A DNA stretch of 64,000 nt from Caldisericia bacterium (GCA_017992475.1 JAGOOO010000006.1:1-64000); one strand, 5' to 3'; shown: positions 52,287 to 61,496, numbered from the stretch's first letter. Translations and numbers: made by a program. Notes: generated by a model from the sequence alone, not told the origin.

Positions 52287-54553
52287 GGCTCGATAATTAT
52301 CTGAATGGCCTGGCGGTTTGAGAATTCAACCCCAACCATCATGCCCGTCTTGAGGTCCTCTGGCGAGCCTGGTCTTTCTTCGGTACCATTTTTGATGATT
52401 TTTATTGCAGTTTTTGGGGTAACTAGTAACACTGGCCCATCTTTAAATGTGATCTGAATCCCATTTTGGGTGCGAGTCAACGATTCGATTTGAAATTTGG
52501 GGAGCTTTTTAATATCGCCTTGCCCCATGCCCATACCACCCATGCCTTTTGGCATCTTGACGACCTTTGTTGCCACAATCTTGCCGTTTATTTTAAATAC
52601 TATTGCGACAGCTTTGTCTCCCACATTGATTTCATTCCGTGAGCAGGAGCCTTTCCCTTTCCCGGCGCACTCGCACTCGGTTGAAGATATTATGTTTATC
52701 TGTTTGCCGTTTATGACAATAAAGGACCCGGTTTTTTCTGATATCTCTCCCCTTATTTCCTCAGGTGGCTGTGGTTTATCGGCATGTGCAATATGCAGGG
52801 CCTGGTTTTTGTATTCCAGAACCAACAGGGTATTTCCGGGCCTTATTTCTTGGAATATTTCTTGAGATGGTATCTGGATGCCATCGAAGTCGGATGCCAA
52901 GGTTTCTGGTATGAGTTGAACTATTTTTTCTGCGAGAGTTTCATCCACGCACAGCAATCGCATGTTTCTAAAATCATCTTTTATCATCCAGAGTTTCTTG
53001 ATTGAGAATCCTGTGTTTGTAATGAGGATGGCTGTCGAAACTCCATTTTTGGTCGACACTGTCAATTTCGTGTTTTTCGCAATCCTTGAAAGTATCTTTG
53101 GATGCAAGGCAAATTCGTTTCCATCAAACTTTACAGTTACCAGGGTGTTTTGGTTGATGAGGAACTGGCCTACATCTGTTGTTATCTTTGTCTCGCTGAT
53201 GTTTTTGAGCGTTGTTTCAAAAGTCGAATTTAGGTAATCGGGGGTGCCAGACTGGTTCTTGTTGCCAGTGCCGGTTTTTTTGGATGTATCTTTTGTTCCG
53301 CTATTTGCAGGAGATTTTGGTGTTGGTTTGTTTTCTCCAGTTTTGTTCCCACTGCTCGGTGCTTGAGTATTGCTACCACCATCTTTGGGACTTTTCGGTT
53401 GCGATTGCCCGTTTTTGTTTTCATCCATTGGTGCGACAAAACGTGCTATCACTCTGGGGCCAAACCTTAGCCCCTTGACCCTTATCGGCATTCCCTCGCC
53501 TATTTCACCCATCATTGCGGTTTCACCCTCAATGAATCTTACTTGCATCGGGCCTTGAGGGGTCTGGACTGTGGCAATTCCTTCTCCAATGTCTGCTATA
53601 TTGCCAGTTGTTTCAAAATACTCGTTTGGGCAGTGCCCTGGCATGATGATGGGCCTTGGTCCTGGTGCGCCATGTTTCATCTCAAAGCGCATTCTTGCAC
53701 ATCCCATCATTTTGACTTCTTCCCAGGACATGGGATTTCCACTCTCGTCCATAGGAGATGTGTCTTCTGGCACTGGTATTGGCCCGCCAAAATTCATTGG
53801 AACTATTGTATGGTCAAGTACTTCTGCGTTGATCTCAAGTTCTGAAGCATCGAGAATCATTCGCTTTCTCTCGATTATTGGGAAAGCTATTGCCGGGTCT
53901 ACAGAAAAAACTGATACTCCGAGGTGGTTTGCTATTCTTCCCCAGCCCCACGGGGCAAGTCTTAGCCCAACAATATTGTCAAATTCGGTGTTTGTATTGT
54001 TTTTGATATATGCGGCAATGAGTATATCTTTGTCTGTGAGGCCCTTGTCTCTCAGGTCCCAATACTGCTCGTCTGTCAGACCGGCATCCTGGATTGCTTT
54101 GTCAATTGCTACGGCTTTGTATATTCCTCCGGACTGTTCGTCCTGGTAGATTGATTCAAGGTCGTTTGCGGCACTGTTGATTATGTTGGAGCTGATATAA
54201 TTTATAAGATTGCCTTCGGCTCCGAAAACTGGGGTAAAGACACCCGCAAGAAGGATTGCCAGGCATGCTGCAATGCCAATCGCTGGCTTGAGAAGAAAAG
54301 AAAATTTCCTGTGTTTTTTGGATGATTGGGCTTCCTTGAGTATTTTTCCCCACAGCATTGCTGGCGGGTTGAGAGAAGAAGCCTGTGATTCAAGGTGTTT
54401 CGTTATTTTTTCAGTAAGCGTCTTGAATGATTCAAATTCTTTTTTGCACTCCCTGCAGTCTGCAAGGTGTTTTTCAAAGGCTTCATGCCTACCTTTTGGC
54501 AGTGACCCTTCCAGATACTCGATAAACTCTTCTCTAATTTTCTTACAGTCCAT
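52283..54553 (-). CDS. Unusually long transmembrane anti-sigma factor
   Basis: 756 residues, far longer than the usual 200-300. The N-terminal zinc anti-sigma (ZAS) module is clear: His29-x3-Cys33-x2-Cys36 in HLADCREC, with a helix after. One membrane segment at about 89-110 (IGIAACLAILLAGVF). The exported part has a helical region (LTDEQYWDLRDKGLTDKDILIAAYI), then several OB-like beta modules (GNIADIGEGIATVQTP; FETTLKNISETKITTD; GEISEKTGSFIVINGKQ), separated by a Lys/Ser/Gln/Asn-rich linker (about 385-440). These modules resemble DUF5666-style repeats and in outline those of the 14-repeat protein. It overlaps the sigma gene by 11 bases. A surface sensor is inferred. Confidence 0.85.
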   Translation of the reverse strand: MDCKKIREEFIEYLEGSLPKGRHEAFEKHLADCRECKKEFESFKTLTEKITKHLESQASSLNPPAMLWGKILKEAQSSKKHRKFSFLLKPAIGIAACLAILLAGVFTPVFGAEGNLINYISSNIINSAANDLESIYQDEQSGGIYKAVAIDKAIQDAGLTDEQYWDLRDKGLTDKDILIAAYIKNNTNTEFDNIVGLRLAPWGWGRIANHLGVSVFSVDPAIAFPIIERKRMILDASELEINAEVLDHTIVPMNFGGPIPVPEDTSPMDESGNPMSWEEVKMMGCARMRFEMKHGAPGPRPIIMPGHCPNEYFETTGNIADIGEGIATVQTPQGPMQVRFIEGETAMMGEIGEGMPIRVKGLRFGPRVIARFVAPMDENKNGQSQPKSPKDGGSNTQAPSSGNKTGENKPTPKSPANSGTKDTSKKTGTGNKNQSGTPDYLNSTFETTLKNISETKITTDVGQFLINQNTLVTVKFDGNEFALHPKILSRIAKNTKLTVSTKNGVSTAILITNTGFSIKKLWMIKDDFRNMRLLCVDETLAEKIVQLIPETLASDFDGIQIPSQEIFQEIRPGNTLLVLEYKNQALHIAHADKPQPPEEIRGEISEKTGSFIVINGKQINIISSTECECAGKGKGSCSRNEINVGDKAVAIVFKINGKIVATKVVKMPKGMGGMGMGQGDIKKLPKFQIESLTRTQNGIQITFKDGPVLLVTPKTAIKIIKNGTEERPGSPEDLKTGMMVGVEFSNRQAIQIIIEP

Positions 54554-55106
54554 TTTTGCCCCTCTGGGCCGTTGTGCTTAGCGTTTCGAGAGCTGTGTAC
54601 AACCTGGCTTTTACGGCGCTTTCGCCTATTCCCAGACTGTCTGCTATCTCTCTTATCTTAAGCCCTTCATAATATTTCATTACGACAACTTGCCGCTGAT
54701 TGTCAGTAAGGATTCTCACTGCGTTCTGGAGCTCATAAGAAATGTCGTCTGAAAGCTGTCTGTCTCTGTATGAGTCCATCTCTTCAGCTGGGGTGTAGCC
54801 AGTTTCTGCCAGCTCCTCAATACTTTCAGTTCTCTCTTCCTGCGCCCTTCTGTAGCTTATGATTTCGTTACTTATGACCCGAGAGAGCCATGGCTTGAAG
54901 GGCCTTGAAGGATCATATTTCGATGCAAATCTCCATATTTTGAGGAAGATGTCCTGGGTGAGTTCCTCCGCTTTACCATTGTCATGAAGTTGCATTGCGA
55001 CAATCTTGAAAACGTATGCGCCAAACTCGTCGTAGAGGCATCGAAAAGCGTCCTCATCGCCTTTTGCTATCCTTTTCATGAGGCTGGCGGCATCAAATTC
55101 TTGCAT
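54543..55106 (-). CDS. ECF (sigma70-family group 4) sigma factor
   Basis: 187 residues. Region 2: DEDAFRCLYDEFGAYVFKIVAMQLHDNGKAEELTQDIFLKIWRF, and region 4: QRQVVVMKYYEGLKIREIADSLGIGESAVKARLYTALETL with the helix-turn-helix. A spacer of variable linker joins them. Paired with the ZAS anti-sigma, whose start lies inside its 3' end. No Shine-Dalgarno is visible before ATG 55106, so the true start or mode of initiation is uncertain. It lies 47 bases downstream of gatB. Confidence 0.95.
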   Translation of the reverse strand: MQEFDAASLMKRIAKGDEDAFRCLYDEFGAYVFKIVAMQLHDNGKAEELTQDIFLKIWRFASKYDPSRPFKPWLSRVISNEIISYRRAQEERTESIEELAETGYTPAEEMDSYRDRQLSDDISYELQNAVRILTDNQRQVVVMKYYEGLKIREIADSLGIGESAVKARLYTALETLSTTAQRGKNGL

Positions 55107-55153
55107 TATGGTTTATTTTTGGTTTTGGGACTTCTCTTACGAGGCATTGTTGG

Positions 55154-56587
55154 TTAAAGCCTTGAGAGTGCTTCTTCGACAAGTCGTTTCACCGTTTCAG
55201 CCTGGGCTTTTCCACAAGAAGCTTTGAGCACCTGCCCAATGAAGAACCCTGAAAGGGCAGTTTTGCCCTGCTTATATTGTTCGACTTGTTTCGGATTATT
55301 TTCGATTACCTGCCTGACAAGTTCGATGATTGCGGACTCGTCTTCTATTACTATTAAATTGCGCTCTTTTGCAACCTTTTCCGGACTGGCGCCAGCAACA
55401 ACATCAGGGATGATTGTTTTTGCTGACTGGTTTGTTATCTGGTTTGAGTCCACCAGCTTCACCAGCTCCGAAAGCAGTTTTGGGGTCAGCTTTGTCTGGC
55501 CAAGCGATAACCCTTCTTTTGAAAAGTAGCCCTGGATTTCCACCGTAAGGAAACTGCAGGTTTTTTTGGGGCTGGCGCCGTTTTTGACACATTCTTCAAA
55601 AAACACGGTTGTTTCTTTATCTTGCGTTAGAACACCTGAATCATATTGTGAGAGCCCGTATTCTTTCTCAAACTTTTCTGCGATCTGGCCAGGTGTTTTT
55701 GGCATTTCCTGTCTGATTTTTTTGATTTGGTCCACGCCCGTGACCATTGGTGGAAGGTCTGGCTCCGGGAAGTACCTGTAGTCGTTTAGTTCCTCTTTTG
55801 AGCGCATCCCCGCAGTTTCGCCTGTGGACTCGATAAAGTGCCTTGTTTCGGCAGTTACCTGCCCACCCTTGGCAATGAGGTCCCTCTGGCGTTTCGCCTC
55901 AAATTCGAGTGCTCTTCTTGCTGACCTGAAGGAATTGAGGTTTTTTACTTCCACCTTTGTGCCGAAAGACCCGTCCGGATTTTTTACCGACACGTTTACG
56001 TCACACCTGAGTGCGCCCTCTTCCATGTTGCCAGTTGAAATGCCAATGAACCGGACGAGATTTCTCAAGGCAAAAAGGTATGCCTGGGCCTCTTCGGGGG
56101 TCTCAATGCAAGGCTCTGTAACAATCTCTGCAAGGGGAGCGCCACATCTGTTGTAGTCAACCAGCGACGAGGACGATTTTGTTATGTCCCCTGAGTGGAA
56201 CATTTTTCCAGCGTCTTCTTCAAGGTGAATCCTCGTTATATCGACCCTTTTTTTGCCTTTTCCGAATGGGAATTCAAGGAATCCTTTTTGTCCCAGAGGT
56301 GTGGCATACTGGGTTATCTGATAGCCCTTTGGAAGGTCCGGATAGAAATAGTTTTTTCGGTAATATGGTGCCACTTCGTTTATCTTGCAGTTTAGCGCTA
56401 GGGCAAGCTGGAGGCCCATTTCAGAGGCTTTTTCGTTGACCATTGGCAGGGCGCCTGGCAATCCGAGGCAAACTGGGCACACATTTGTATTTGGCTCGTC
56501 GCCAAACGAATTCTTGCAACCACAAAACATCTTTGTTGCAGACAAAAGTTGCACATGGACTTCAATTCCTATTACAAGATCAGACAT
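55154..56587 (-). CDS. gatB: Asp-tRNA(Asn)/Glu-tRNA(Gln) amidotransferase subunit B
   Basis: Subunit of GatCAB, which converts misacylated Glu-tRNA(Gln) or Asp-tRNA(Asn) to the amide form. 477 residues from ATG 56587. IGIEVHVQLLS, CPVCLGLPGALPMVN, the KNYFYPDLPKGYQITQY signature and RCDVNVSV follow the family; a YqeY-like tail ends with KASCGKAQAETVKRLVEEAL. AGGAG lies before the start, which overlaps the zinc-ribbon gene by 8 bases. The upstream frame extension is rejected as it lies in that gene. Confidence 0.96.
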   Translation of the reverse strand: MSDLVIGIEVHVQLLSATKMFCGCKNSFGDEPNTNVCPVCLGLPGALPMVNEKASEMGLQLALALNCKINEVAPYYRKNYFYPDLPKGYQITQYATPLGQKGFLEFPFGKGKKRVDITRIHLEEDAGKMFHSGDITKSSSSLVDYNRCGAPLAEIVTEPCIETPEEAQAYLFALRNLVRFIGISTGNMEEGALRCDVNVSVKNPDGSFGTKVEVKNLNSFRSARRALEFEAKRQRDLIAKGGQVTAETRHFIESTGETAGMRSKEELNDYRYFPEPDLPPMVTGVDQIKKIRQEMPKTPGQIAEKFEKEYGLSQYDSGVLTQDKETTVFFEECVKNGASPKKTCSFLTVEIQGYFSKEGLSLGQTKLTPKLLSELVKLVDSNQITNQSAKTIIPDVVAGASPEKVAKERNLIVIEDESAIIELVRQVIENNPKQVEQYKQGKTALSGFFIGQVLKASCGKAQAETVKRLVEEALSRL

Positions 56588-56999
56588 TGCCGCTCCTGAG
56601 GTTTTCAATGAGTTTTTTCCGTCTTTTTGCCAGATCGGTAATGATTTGTCTGTATTCACTGGTCAACCCGTCATTGACGAGTGAGACTGTAAGTGTTTCG
56701 GTCCAGGAAAGCAAAAGAAATATCAACCCTGCACCAATACACCCCAAACTTAGCATGCCAAGATAGCCGTTTCCACTGAATGCAAGGATTATGCCTGTAA
56801 GCACTAGAAGAAGCCCCCAGAGCCTCTTCGGGGTTATTGCAAAACCTGACCTCCTGACCTTTTTCATGGAGAGTTTATGGTCAGCCACGAGATCATCTAT
56901 TCCCCTTATCTCTTCTATGACCTTCTTCTCTCTTTCGTTTGCACAGGTCTCACAAACGGGATAAGGTGATGGTTTTTTGCACTTGCAACACTTCATCAT
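56580..56999 (-). CDS. Zinc-ribbon membrane protein between gatA and gatB
   Basis: 139 residues: N-terminal CxxC pairs (CCKCKKPSPYPVCETC, a probable zinc ribbon in the cytosol), basic helix, two membrane segments (LWGLLLVLTGIILAFSG and GLIFLLLSW-like), and a C-terminal helix. Not part of the usual gatCAB set. It starts at the base where gatA ends and overlaps gatB by 8 bases, so it is co-translated. Function unknown. Confidence 0.7.
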   Translation of the reverse strand: MMKCCKCKKPSPYPVCETCANEREKKVIEEIRGIDDLVADHKLSMKKVRRSGFAITPKRLWGLLLVLTGIILAFSGNGYLGMLSLGCIGAGLIFLLLSWTETLTVSLVNDGLTSEYRQIITDLAKRRKKLIENLRSGNV

Positions 57000-58378
57000 T
57001 ATTGTTCGACCTCTTCGACCTTGCCTGCAAGCATTGCAAGCGAATCATCTGAGAACGCCGATCCTGAAAGTTGCATTCCGATAGGCCTTCCTTTGCCATC
57101 TTTGCCAAATGGGAATGTTACTGCCGGAATACCCGCCAGACCCTGTGGAATTGTCAGAAGGTCACAGGCGTGCATTTTAAGAGGATCCTGGATTGAGCCT
57201 ACTTCGAAGGCAGTAGTTGGCGTTGTTGGTGTCAGGATGGCGTTTGCTTTTGACAATGCAGAATACAGTTCACTTGCTATCTTTGCCCTCATTTTGCATG
57301 CCTGGAGATAGTAGGCATCGTAGAAACCCTCGGAGAGGGCATAAGTGCCAATCAGTATTCTTCTCTTGACCTCAGATCCAAAACCATCCGATCTGGTTTT
57401 TTTGTACTGCTTTCCAAGTTCTGGATCTTCGACCTGAAGTCCATATCTTACACCATCGAATCTTGAGAGGTTGGCGCTGCATTCGGACGGTGTTATCAAT
57501 TGGTAGGTTGCCACCGAATGCTTGAGGTTTGGTATGGAAACCTCGATGAATCTTGCCCCGGTTCCTTCAAGCTTTTTCTTGCATTCCTGGAGCAATGCCA
57601 TGATTTCGGGGTCTATGTCTAGTTCAAAGAGCTCTTTGGGGATGCCAATTACTGGTTTTTCCGGCAATTCCACTGGCAACCATTCTACGCTTGTCGAGTC
57701 TTTCTCGTCCAGCCCGCGCATGGCCTTCAAAACAGTGAGTGCGTCAATGGAATTTTTTGCCATTGGCCCTATCTGGTCGATCGATGATGTAAAAGCAACA
57801 AGGCCATATCTACTCACTGTGCCGTAGGTTGGTCTTATGGCAGACAATCCACAGAATGCTGCTGGCTGTCGTACCGACCCGCCTGTGTCTGAACCAAGTG
57901 AGAAAATTGAGTAGCCTGCGGCGACGGCCGCAGAGGAGCCAGATGAAGAACCACCAGGAACAAGTTTTTTGTCCAGCGGATTATGGGTTGGTCCAAAGGC
58001 AGAGTATTCACCAGATGATCCCATTGCGAATTCATCCATGTTTGTCTTGCATACGGCAATGGCACCGGCACTTGCAAGCCTACTAGTTGCTGTCGATTCA
58101 AAAAGACTCCTGTATTCGCCAAGAATCCTGGAGCCACATGTGAGCCTTTCCCCTTTAACACAAATGTTGTCTTTTACGGCGTAGGGTATGCAGGAGAGTG
58201 GTTTTGATTCGTCAAAAACAGCTTTTTTGGCGACTTCTTTTGCCTTCTCAAACATGGGAGTTATTACTGCATTCAGATCATGTTCTTTGTTTTTCCAGTT
58301 TTTTTCGCATTCCTCAACAAGTTCAAGGGGCGAAATTGATTTTGATTTGAGAAGATTTCTGGCTTCTGATATGTTCAT
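56999..58378 (-). CDS. gatA: Asp-tRNA(Asn)/Glu-tRNA(Gln) amidotransferase subunit A
   Basis: Amidase subunit that releases ammonia from glutamine. 459 residues. Ser-cis-Ser-Lys amidase signature: IPYAVKDNI (Lys), GGSSSGSSAAVAAG and SLGSDTGGSVRQPAAFCG (Ser-cis-Ser). The start overlaps the gatC stop (ATGA). Confidence 0.97.
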   Translation of the reverse strand: MNISEARNLLKSKSISPLELVEECEKNWKNKEHDLNAVITPMFEKAKEVAKKAVFDESKPLSCIPYAVKDNICVKGERLTCGSRILGEYRSLFESTATSRLASAGAIAVCKTNMDEFAMGSSGEYSAFGPTHNPLDKKLVPGGSSSGSSAAVAAGYSIFSLGSDTGGSVRQPAAFCGLSAIRPTYGTVSRYGLVAFTSSIDQIGPMAKNSIDALTVLKAMRGLDEKDSTSVEWLPVELPEKPVIGIPKELFELDIDPEIMALLQECKKKLEGTGARFIEVSIPNLKHSVATYQLITPSECSANLSRFDGVRYGLQVEDPELGKQYKKTRSDGFGSEVKRRILIGTYALSEGFYDAYYLQACKMRAKIASELYSALSKANAILTPTTPTTAFEVGSIQDPLKMHACDLLTIPQGLAGIPAVTFPFGKDGKGRPIGMQLSGSAFSDDSLAMLAGKVEEVEQ

Positions 58379-58665
58379 GGTTCACCAGATATGATTTTTG
58401 GAACAATATAAAAAGTCCCGTCTGTTTTTGGTGCCTGCGAGAGCGCATCGCTTTTTTTGATGCCCTCCAGTGGCTCGTCTTTCCTGTATCTGAGAATGCA
58501 CCACTTTGGCAATACCATTGGCTCGCAATCCTTTAGGTCGATGTTTCTGATTTGTGAAAAACTTTCGACAAGCCTTTCAATGTCTTTTTCAAGGCCATCT
58601 GATTTCGCATGGTCGAGTTTTGATAGCTCAAAAATCCTTTTGAGGTCTTTCTTTTCAACAGACAT
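58375..58665 (-). CDS. gatC: Asp-tRNA(Asn)/Glu-tRNA(Gln) amidotransferase subunit C
   Basis: Small belt subunit of GatCAB. 96 residues from ATG 58665: KDLKRIFELSKLDHAKSD at the N-terminus and the C-terminal DGTFYIVPKII motif, as in GatC. GGAGG lies four bases before ATG. The open frame extends upstream, but that would include the promoter region. First gene of the gatCA-x-B operon. Confidence 0.93.
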   Translation of the reverse strand: MSVEKKDLKRIFELSKLDHAKSDGLEKDIERLVESFSQIRNIDLKDCEPMVLPKWCILRYRKDEPLEGIKKSDALSQAPKTDGTFYIVPKIISGEP

Positions 58666-58684
58666 CCTGCCTCCTGAAGGGGAA

Positions 58685-58690
58685 ATTATA
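58685..58690 (-). promoter_or_regulatory. -10 element of the gatCAB operon
   Basis: Perfect TATAAT on the minus strand, giving a leader of about 13 bases that carries GGAGG. No convincing -35 is seen. Confidence 0.45.
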
Positions 58691-58718
58691 GCCAGTATTT
58701 GCCAATTCTCCAGTGTAC

Positions 58719-58745
58719 TTGACAAATGTCGTTTGGGGCAATACT
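58719..58745 (+). promoter_or_regulatory. Possible der promoter
   Basis: Perfect TTGACA (58719-58724), then AATACT (58740-58745) after a 15-bp spacer; -10 match 4 of 6. ATG 58763 follows. Confidence 0.35.
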
Positions 58746-58762
58746 TATTTCAGGTAGAACAA

Positions 58763-60112
58763 ATGGAAAACGAAATCTCCTCGATAAAACCCTTAAGAGC
58801 CAAGAACCTGCCAATCGTGGCCTTCATTGGAAGACCGTCGGTTGGCAAGTCCACAATATTCAACAGAATCCTCAGAAAGGCGAGGACCATTACTGATCAG
58901 GCGATGGGTGTGACCCGCGACAGGATCATGGAGGATTTTACCTGGAACGGTGTTGATTTCACCCTCATGGACACTGGCGGGATAGCACCGGAAGCCTCCA
59001 CAATACAAAGGCAGGTTTCCCTTCAATCTGAGATGGCAATTGGCATTGCCGACGTCATTGTCTTCATGGTGGACTCCCAGATTGGCCCAACCAAAGAAGA
59101 CATTTATGTCGCTAAAATGCTTAGAAAGTCCACTAAAAAGATCATTCTTGCTGCAAACAAGGCTGACAATAAAGACTGGACCGATTTCAATTTTAACCAG
59201 CTTGGTTTTGGTGATCCTTTTACCGTGTCTGCAACCTCTGGCAGGAATGTTGCCGAACTCTTGGATCTAATAGTCGAAAGTATTGGCAAGGCAGTCGAGG
59301 AAGAACAACAGGAGCAACAGGAAGAAGAATTGCCACCAAGAAGAATTGCGATAGCAGGAAGGCCGAATGTTGGCAAATCATCTCTCCTGAACGCGTTTTT
59401 GGGTGAAAAGAGAACAACCGTCTCCGATGTCCCAGGGACAACCAGAGATGCTGTAGATACGCTCATTGAGTATGATGGCACTAAATATATCCTCGTAGAC
59501 ACAGCAGGAATCAAAAAACGCTACAAGTATGACGAACAGCTTGATTATGTGACCATCAAAAGGTCAGAACAAGCCATCCACAGGAGCGATCTTGTGATTT
59601 TGGTCATTGATGGCTCAGTAGGCGCCACATCAGACGACCAGCATCTTGCAAGGTACATTGCAGACGAAGGAAAAGCATGTGTTGTTGTGGTAAACAAAAT
59701 TGACCTGGTTGAAGATAAAGCAGCACTTGAAGAAAATTTGTCGCACCAGCTTAGGTTTATTGACTATGCGAAACGTGTAAACGTGTCTGCGTTAACCGGT
59801 AAAAATATCATAAAAATTTTTCCTCACATCGTTGCAGCATTAAAGAGTTACAACGATAGGATAACCACTGGCAGATTGAACAGATGGTTGGCCCAGGTCA
59901 CGGACAAACAACCCCCAAACGTCCATAAAGGGAAAGTTTTGAAAATTTATTATGTGACCCAGGCAATAACCCGTCCACCGACTTTTCAATTTTTTGTTAA
60001 CGATATTAATGCGGCTTCCGAGTCATATATGAGATTTTTGGAGAACAACTTACGAGAGGAATTCGAGCTTGAAGGTACTCCCGTAAGATTCTCAAGGAGA
60101 CAGCATAGATGA
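58763..60112 (+). CDS. der: Ribosome biogenesis GTPase Der (EngA)
   Basis: Double GTPase needed for 50S maturation. 449 residues. First G domain: GRPSVGKST, DTGG and NKAD; second: GRPNVGKSSL, DTAG and NKID; then a KH-like domain. The upstream extension of the frame is ignored because ATG 58763 begins at the usual distance from the first P-loop; its ribosome site (AGGT) is weak. The stop overlaps the gpsA start (ATGA). Confidence 0.96.
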   Translation: MENEISSIKPLRAKNLPIVAFIGRPSVGKSTIFNRILRKARTITDQAMGVTRDRIMEDFTWNGVDFTLMDTGGIAPEASTIQRQVSLQSEMAIGIADVIVFMVDSQIGPTKEDIYVAKMLRKSTKKIILAANKADNKDWTDFNFNQLGFGDPFTVSATSGRNVAELLDLIVESIGKAVEEEQQEQQEEELPPRRIAIAGRPNVGKSSLLNAFLGEKRTTVSDVPGTTRDAVDTLIEYDGTKYILVDTAGIKKRYKYDEQLDYVTIKRSEQAIHRSDLVILVIDGSVGATSDDQHLARYIADEGKACVVVVNKIDLVEDKAALEENLSHQLRFIDYAKRVNVSALTGKNIIKIFPHIVAALKSYNDRITTGRLNRWLAQVTDKQPPNVHKGKVLKIYYVTQAITRPPTFQFFVNDINAASESYMRFLENNLREEFELEGTPVRFSRRQHR

Positions 60113-61110
60113 GGGTTTGTGTCATGGGTGCCGGAGCTTGGGGGACCGCTTTGACCACAGTTTTGGCTTCCAAACCGATAGAAGTTATCCTTTGGGCGAA
60201 TACTCCTGATCTGGCCGATGAAATTAGAAGAAATGCTGAAAATATCAGGTATCTTCCTGGTTATAAACTCCAAGACAAGGTCGTTATTGAGTCCGACCCC
60301 TTGACAGCCTCAAAAGGTATCGATATAATGGTGGCCGCTGTACCCGGGAAATATCTAGCCATGGCTGCAAGGGAGTTTGCCCGCAACCTTGAAAATCAAA
60401 CTAAGGTAGTTTCTGTGGTCAAAGGTATTGAGCCTGAACAATCACTCACCATGTCAGAACTCCTCTCAAAAGAATGGAATCTGGACAGTGACAAGATCGC
60501 TGTTCTTTCAGGCCCAAATTTTGCCAGAGAGGTTGCCCAGAAGATGCCCACCGCTGCGGTATGCGCTTCGAAAAGTGATGAGCTTTCAAAGCAAATCCAG
60601 CAACTGTTTTCAAACACTTATTTCAGGGTCTATCGCTCGAAAGATGTGAAGGGCGTTGAACTTGGTGGTGCCTTGAAGAACGTAGTTGCTATTGGCGCAG
60701 GTGTTATCGAAGGACTTGGTTTTGGAGACAACACCAAAGCTGCACTAGTGGTAAGAGGCCTTGAGGAAGCAAGAAGGTTGTATAAGGCGCTTGGTGCCCA
60801 GGAGGCGACCCTGAGGGGGTTGTCTTGTCTTGGGGACATGGTGGCCACATGTTCTTCGCCACTCTCAAGAAACAAGCGCTTCGGGTATCTGCTCGGAAAA
60901 GGTAAAAAACCTGACGAAGCCAGAGATGAAATATCACCGGACGGACAGGCCATAGAAGGACTTGAATCACTGCAGGGATTACTCCTTCTGGCCAGGAAGT
61001 ACGGAATTGAGCTACCGATAACATCTGAAATAGATGCAGTATCGAAGGGCAGTACCACCCCCTTAAGGGCCATTAGAAGGCTCATGAAGAGGGAATTGAA
61101 AGAAGAATAA
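60109..61110 (+). CDS. gpsA: Glycerol-3-phosphate dehydrogenase (NAD(P)+)
   Basis: Reduces dihydroxyacetone phosphate to glycerol-3-phosphate for membrane lipids. 333 residues. Rossmann GAGAWGTAL (7-15), KGIEPE, SGPNFAREVA, and the catalytic GALKNVVAIGAGVIEGLGFGDN segment with its Lys are typical. Coupled to der by a 4-base overlap; adjacency of der and gpsA is common. Confidence 0.96.
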   Translation: MRVCVMGAGAWGTALTTVLASKPIEVILWANTPDLADEIRRNAENIRYLPGYKLQDKVVIESDPLTASKGIDIMVAAVPGKYLAMAAREFARNLENQTKVVSVVKGIEPEQSLTMSELLSKEWNLDSDKIAVLSGPNFAREVAQKMPTAAVCASKSDELSKQIQQLFSNTYFRVYRSKDVKGVELGGALKNVVAIGAGVIEGLGFGDNTKAALVVRGLEEARRLYKALGAQEATLRGLSCLGDMVATCSSPLSRNKRFGYLLGKGKKPDEARDEISPDGQAIEGLESLQGLLLLARKYGIELPITSEIDAVSKGSTTPLRAIRRLMKRELKEE

Positions 61111-61129
61111 AAAACTATAGGAGGTCAAA

Positions 61130-61420
61130 ATGACAAAACCAGAACTGATCGACAAGATCGCATCAACAACGAAATTTTCAAAGAAGGATTGCTCAGCAAT
61201 GCTCGACGCCACCCTTGAATCAATCAAGGACGCTATGAAGACAGGCGACAAGGTTCTCCTTGTTGGTTTCGGCAGCTTCTATGTGAGGAACCGTAAGGCA
61301 CGCAAGGGCGTCAACCCAAAGACACGCAAGCCACTCAATATCCCGGAGAAGAAAGTCCCAGCCTTCAAACCAGGCAAGGACCTCAAATCCGCAGTCCATA
61401 CCGTTCACCACAAGAAGTGA
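61130..61420 (+). CDS. hup: HU family DNA-binding protein
   Basis: 96 residues. Bends and compacts DNA as a dimer. TKPELIDKIASTT, the FGSFYVRNRKARKGVNPKTRK beta-arm, and IPEKKVPAFKPGKDLK are all standard; the C-terminus has a short His/Lys extension. GGAGG lies five bases before ATG. A strong terminator follows 35 bases after the stop. Confidence 0.95.
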   Translation: MTKPELIDKIASTTKFSKKDCSAMLDATLESIKDAMKTGDKVLLVGFGSFYVRNRKARKGVNPKTRKPLNIPEKKVPAFKPGKDLKSAVHTVHHKK

Positions 61421-61446
61421 TTGAGTAAGCGCTACTAGCGTTTGAC

Positions 61447-61474
61447 TTGACTTGATGGCCTGGTGTGTTAAAAT
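61447..61474 (+). promoter_or_regulatory. tRNA-Pro(GGG) promoter embedded in the HU terminator
   Basis: TTGACT (61447-61452), 16-bp spacer, TAAAAT (61469-61474). The spacer is the left arm of the HU terminator hairpin and the -10 is its loop. TTGACTTGACTTGATG offers three overlapping -35 registers. Confidence 0.5.
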
Positions 61475-61493
61475 CACCAGGCCATTATTATTT
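61455..61493 (+). terminator. HU gene terminator
   Basis: Perfect 11-bp stem ATGGCCTGGTG / CACCAGGCCAT with a 9-base loop, followed by TATTATTTG. The T-run is broken, but the stem is strong. Confidence 0.75.
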
Positions 61494-61496
61494 GTT

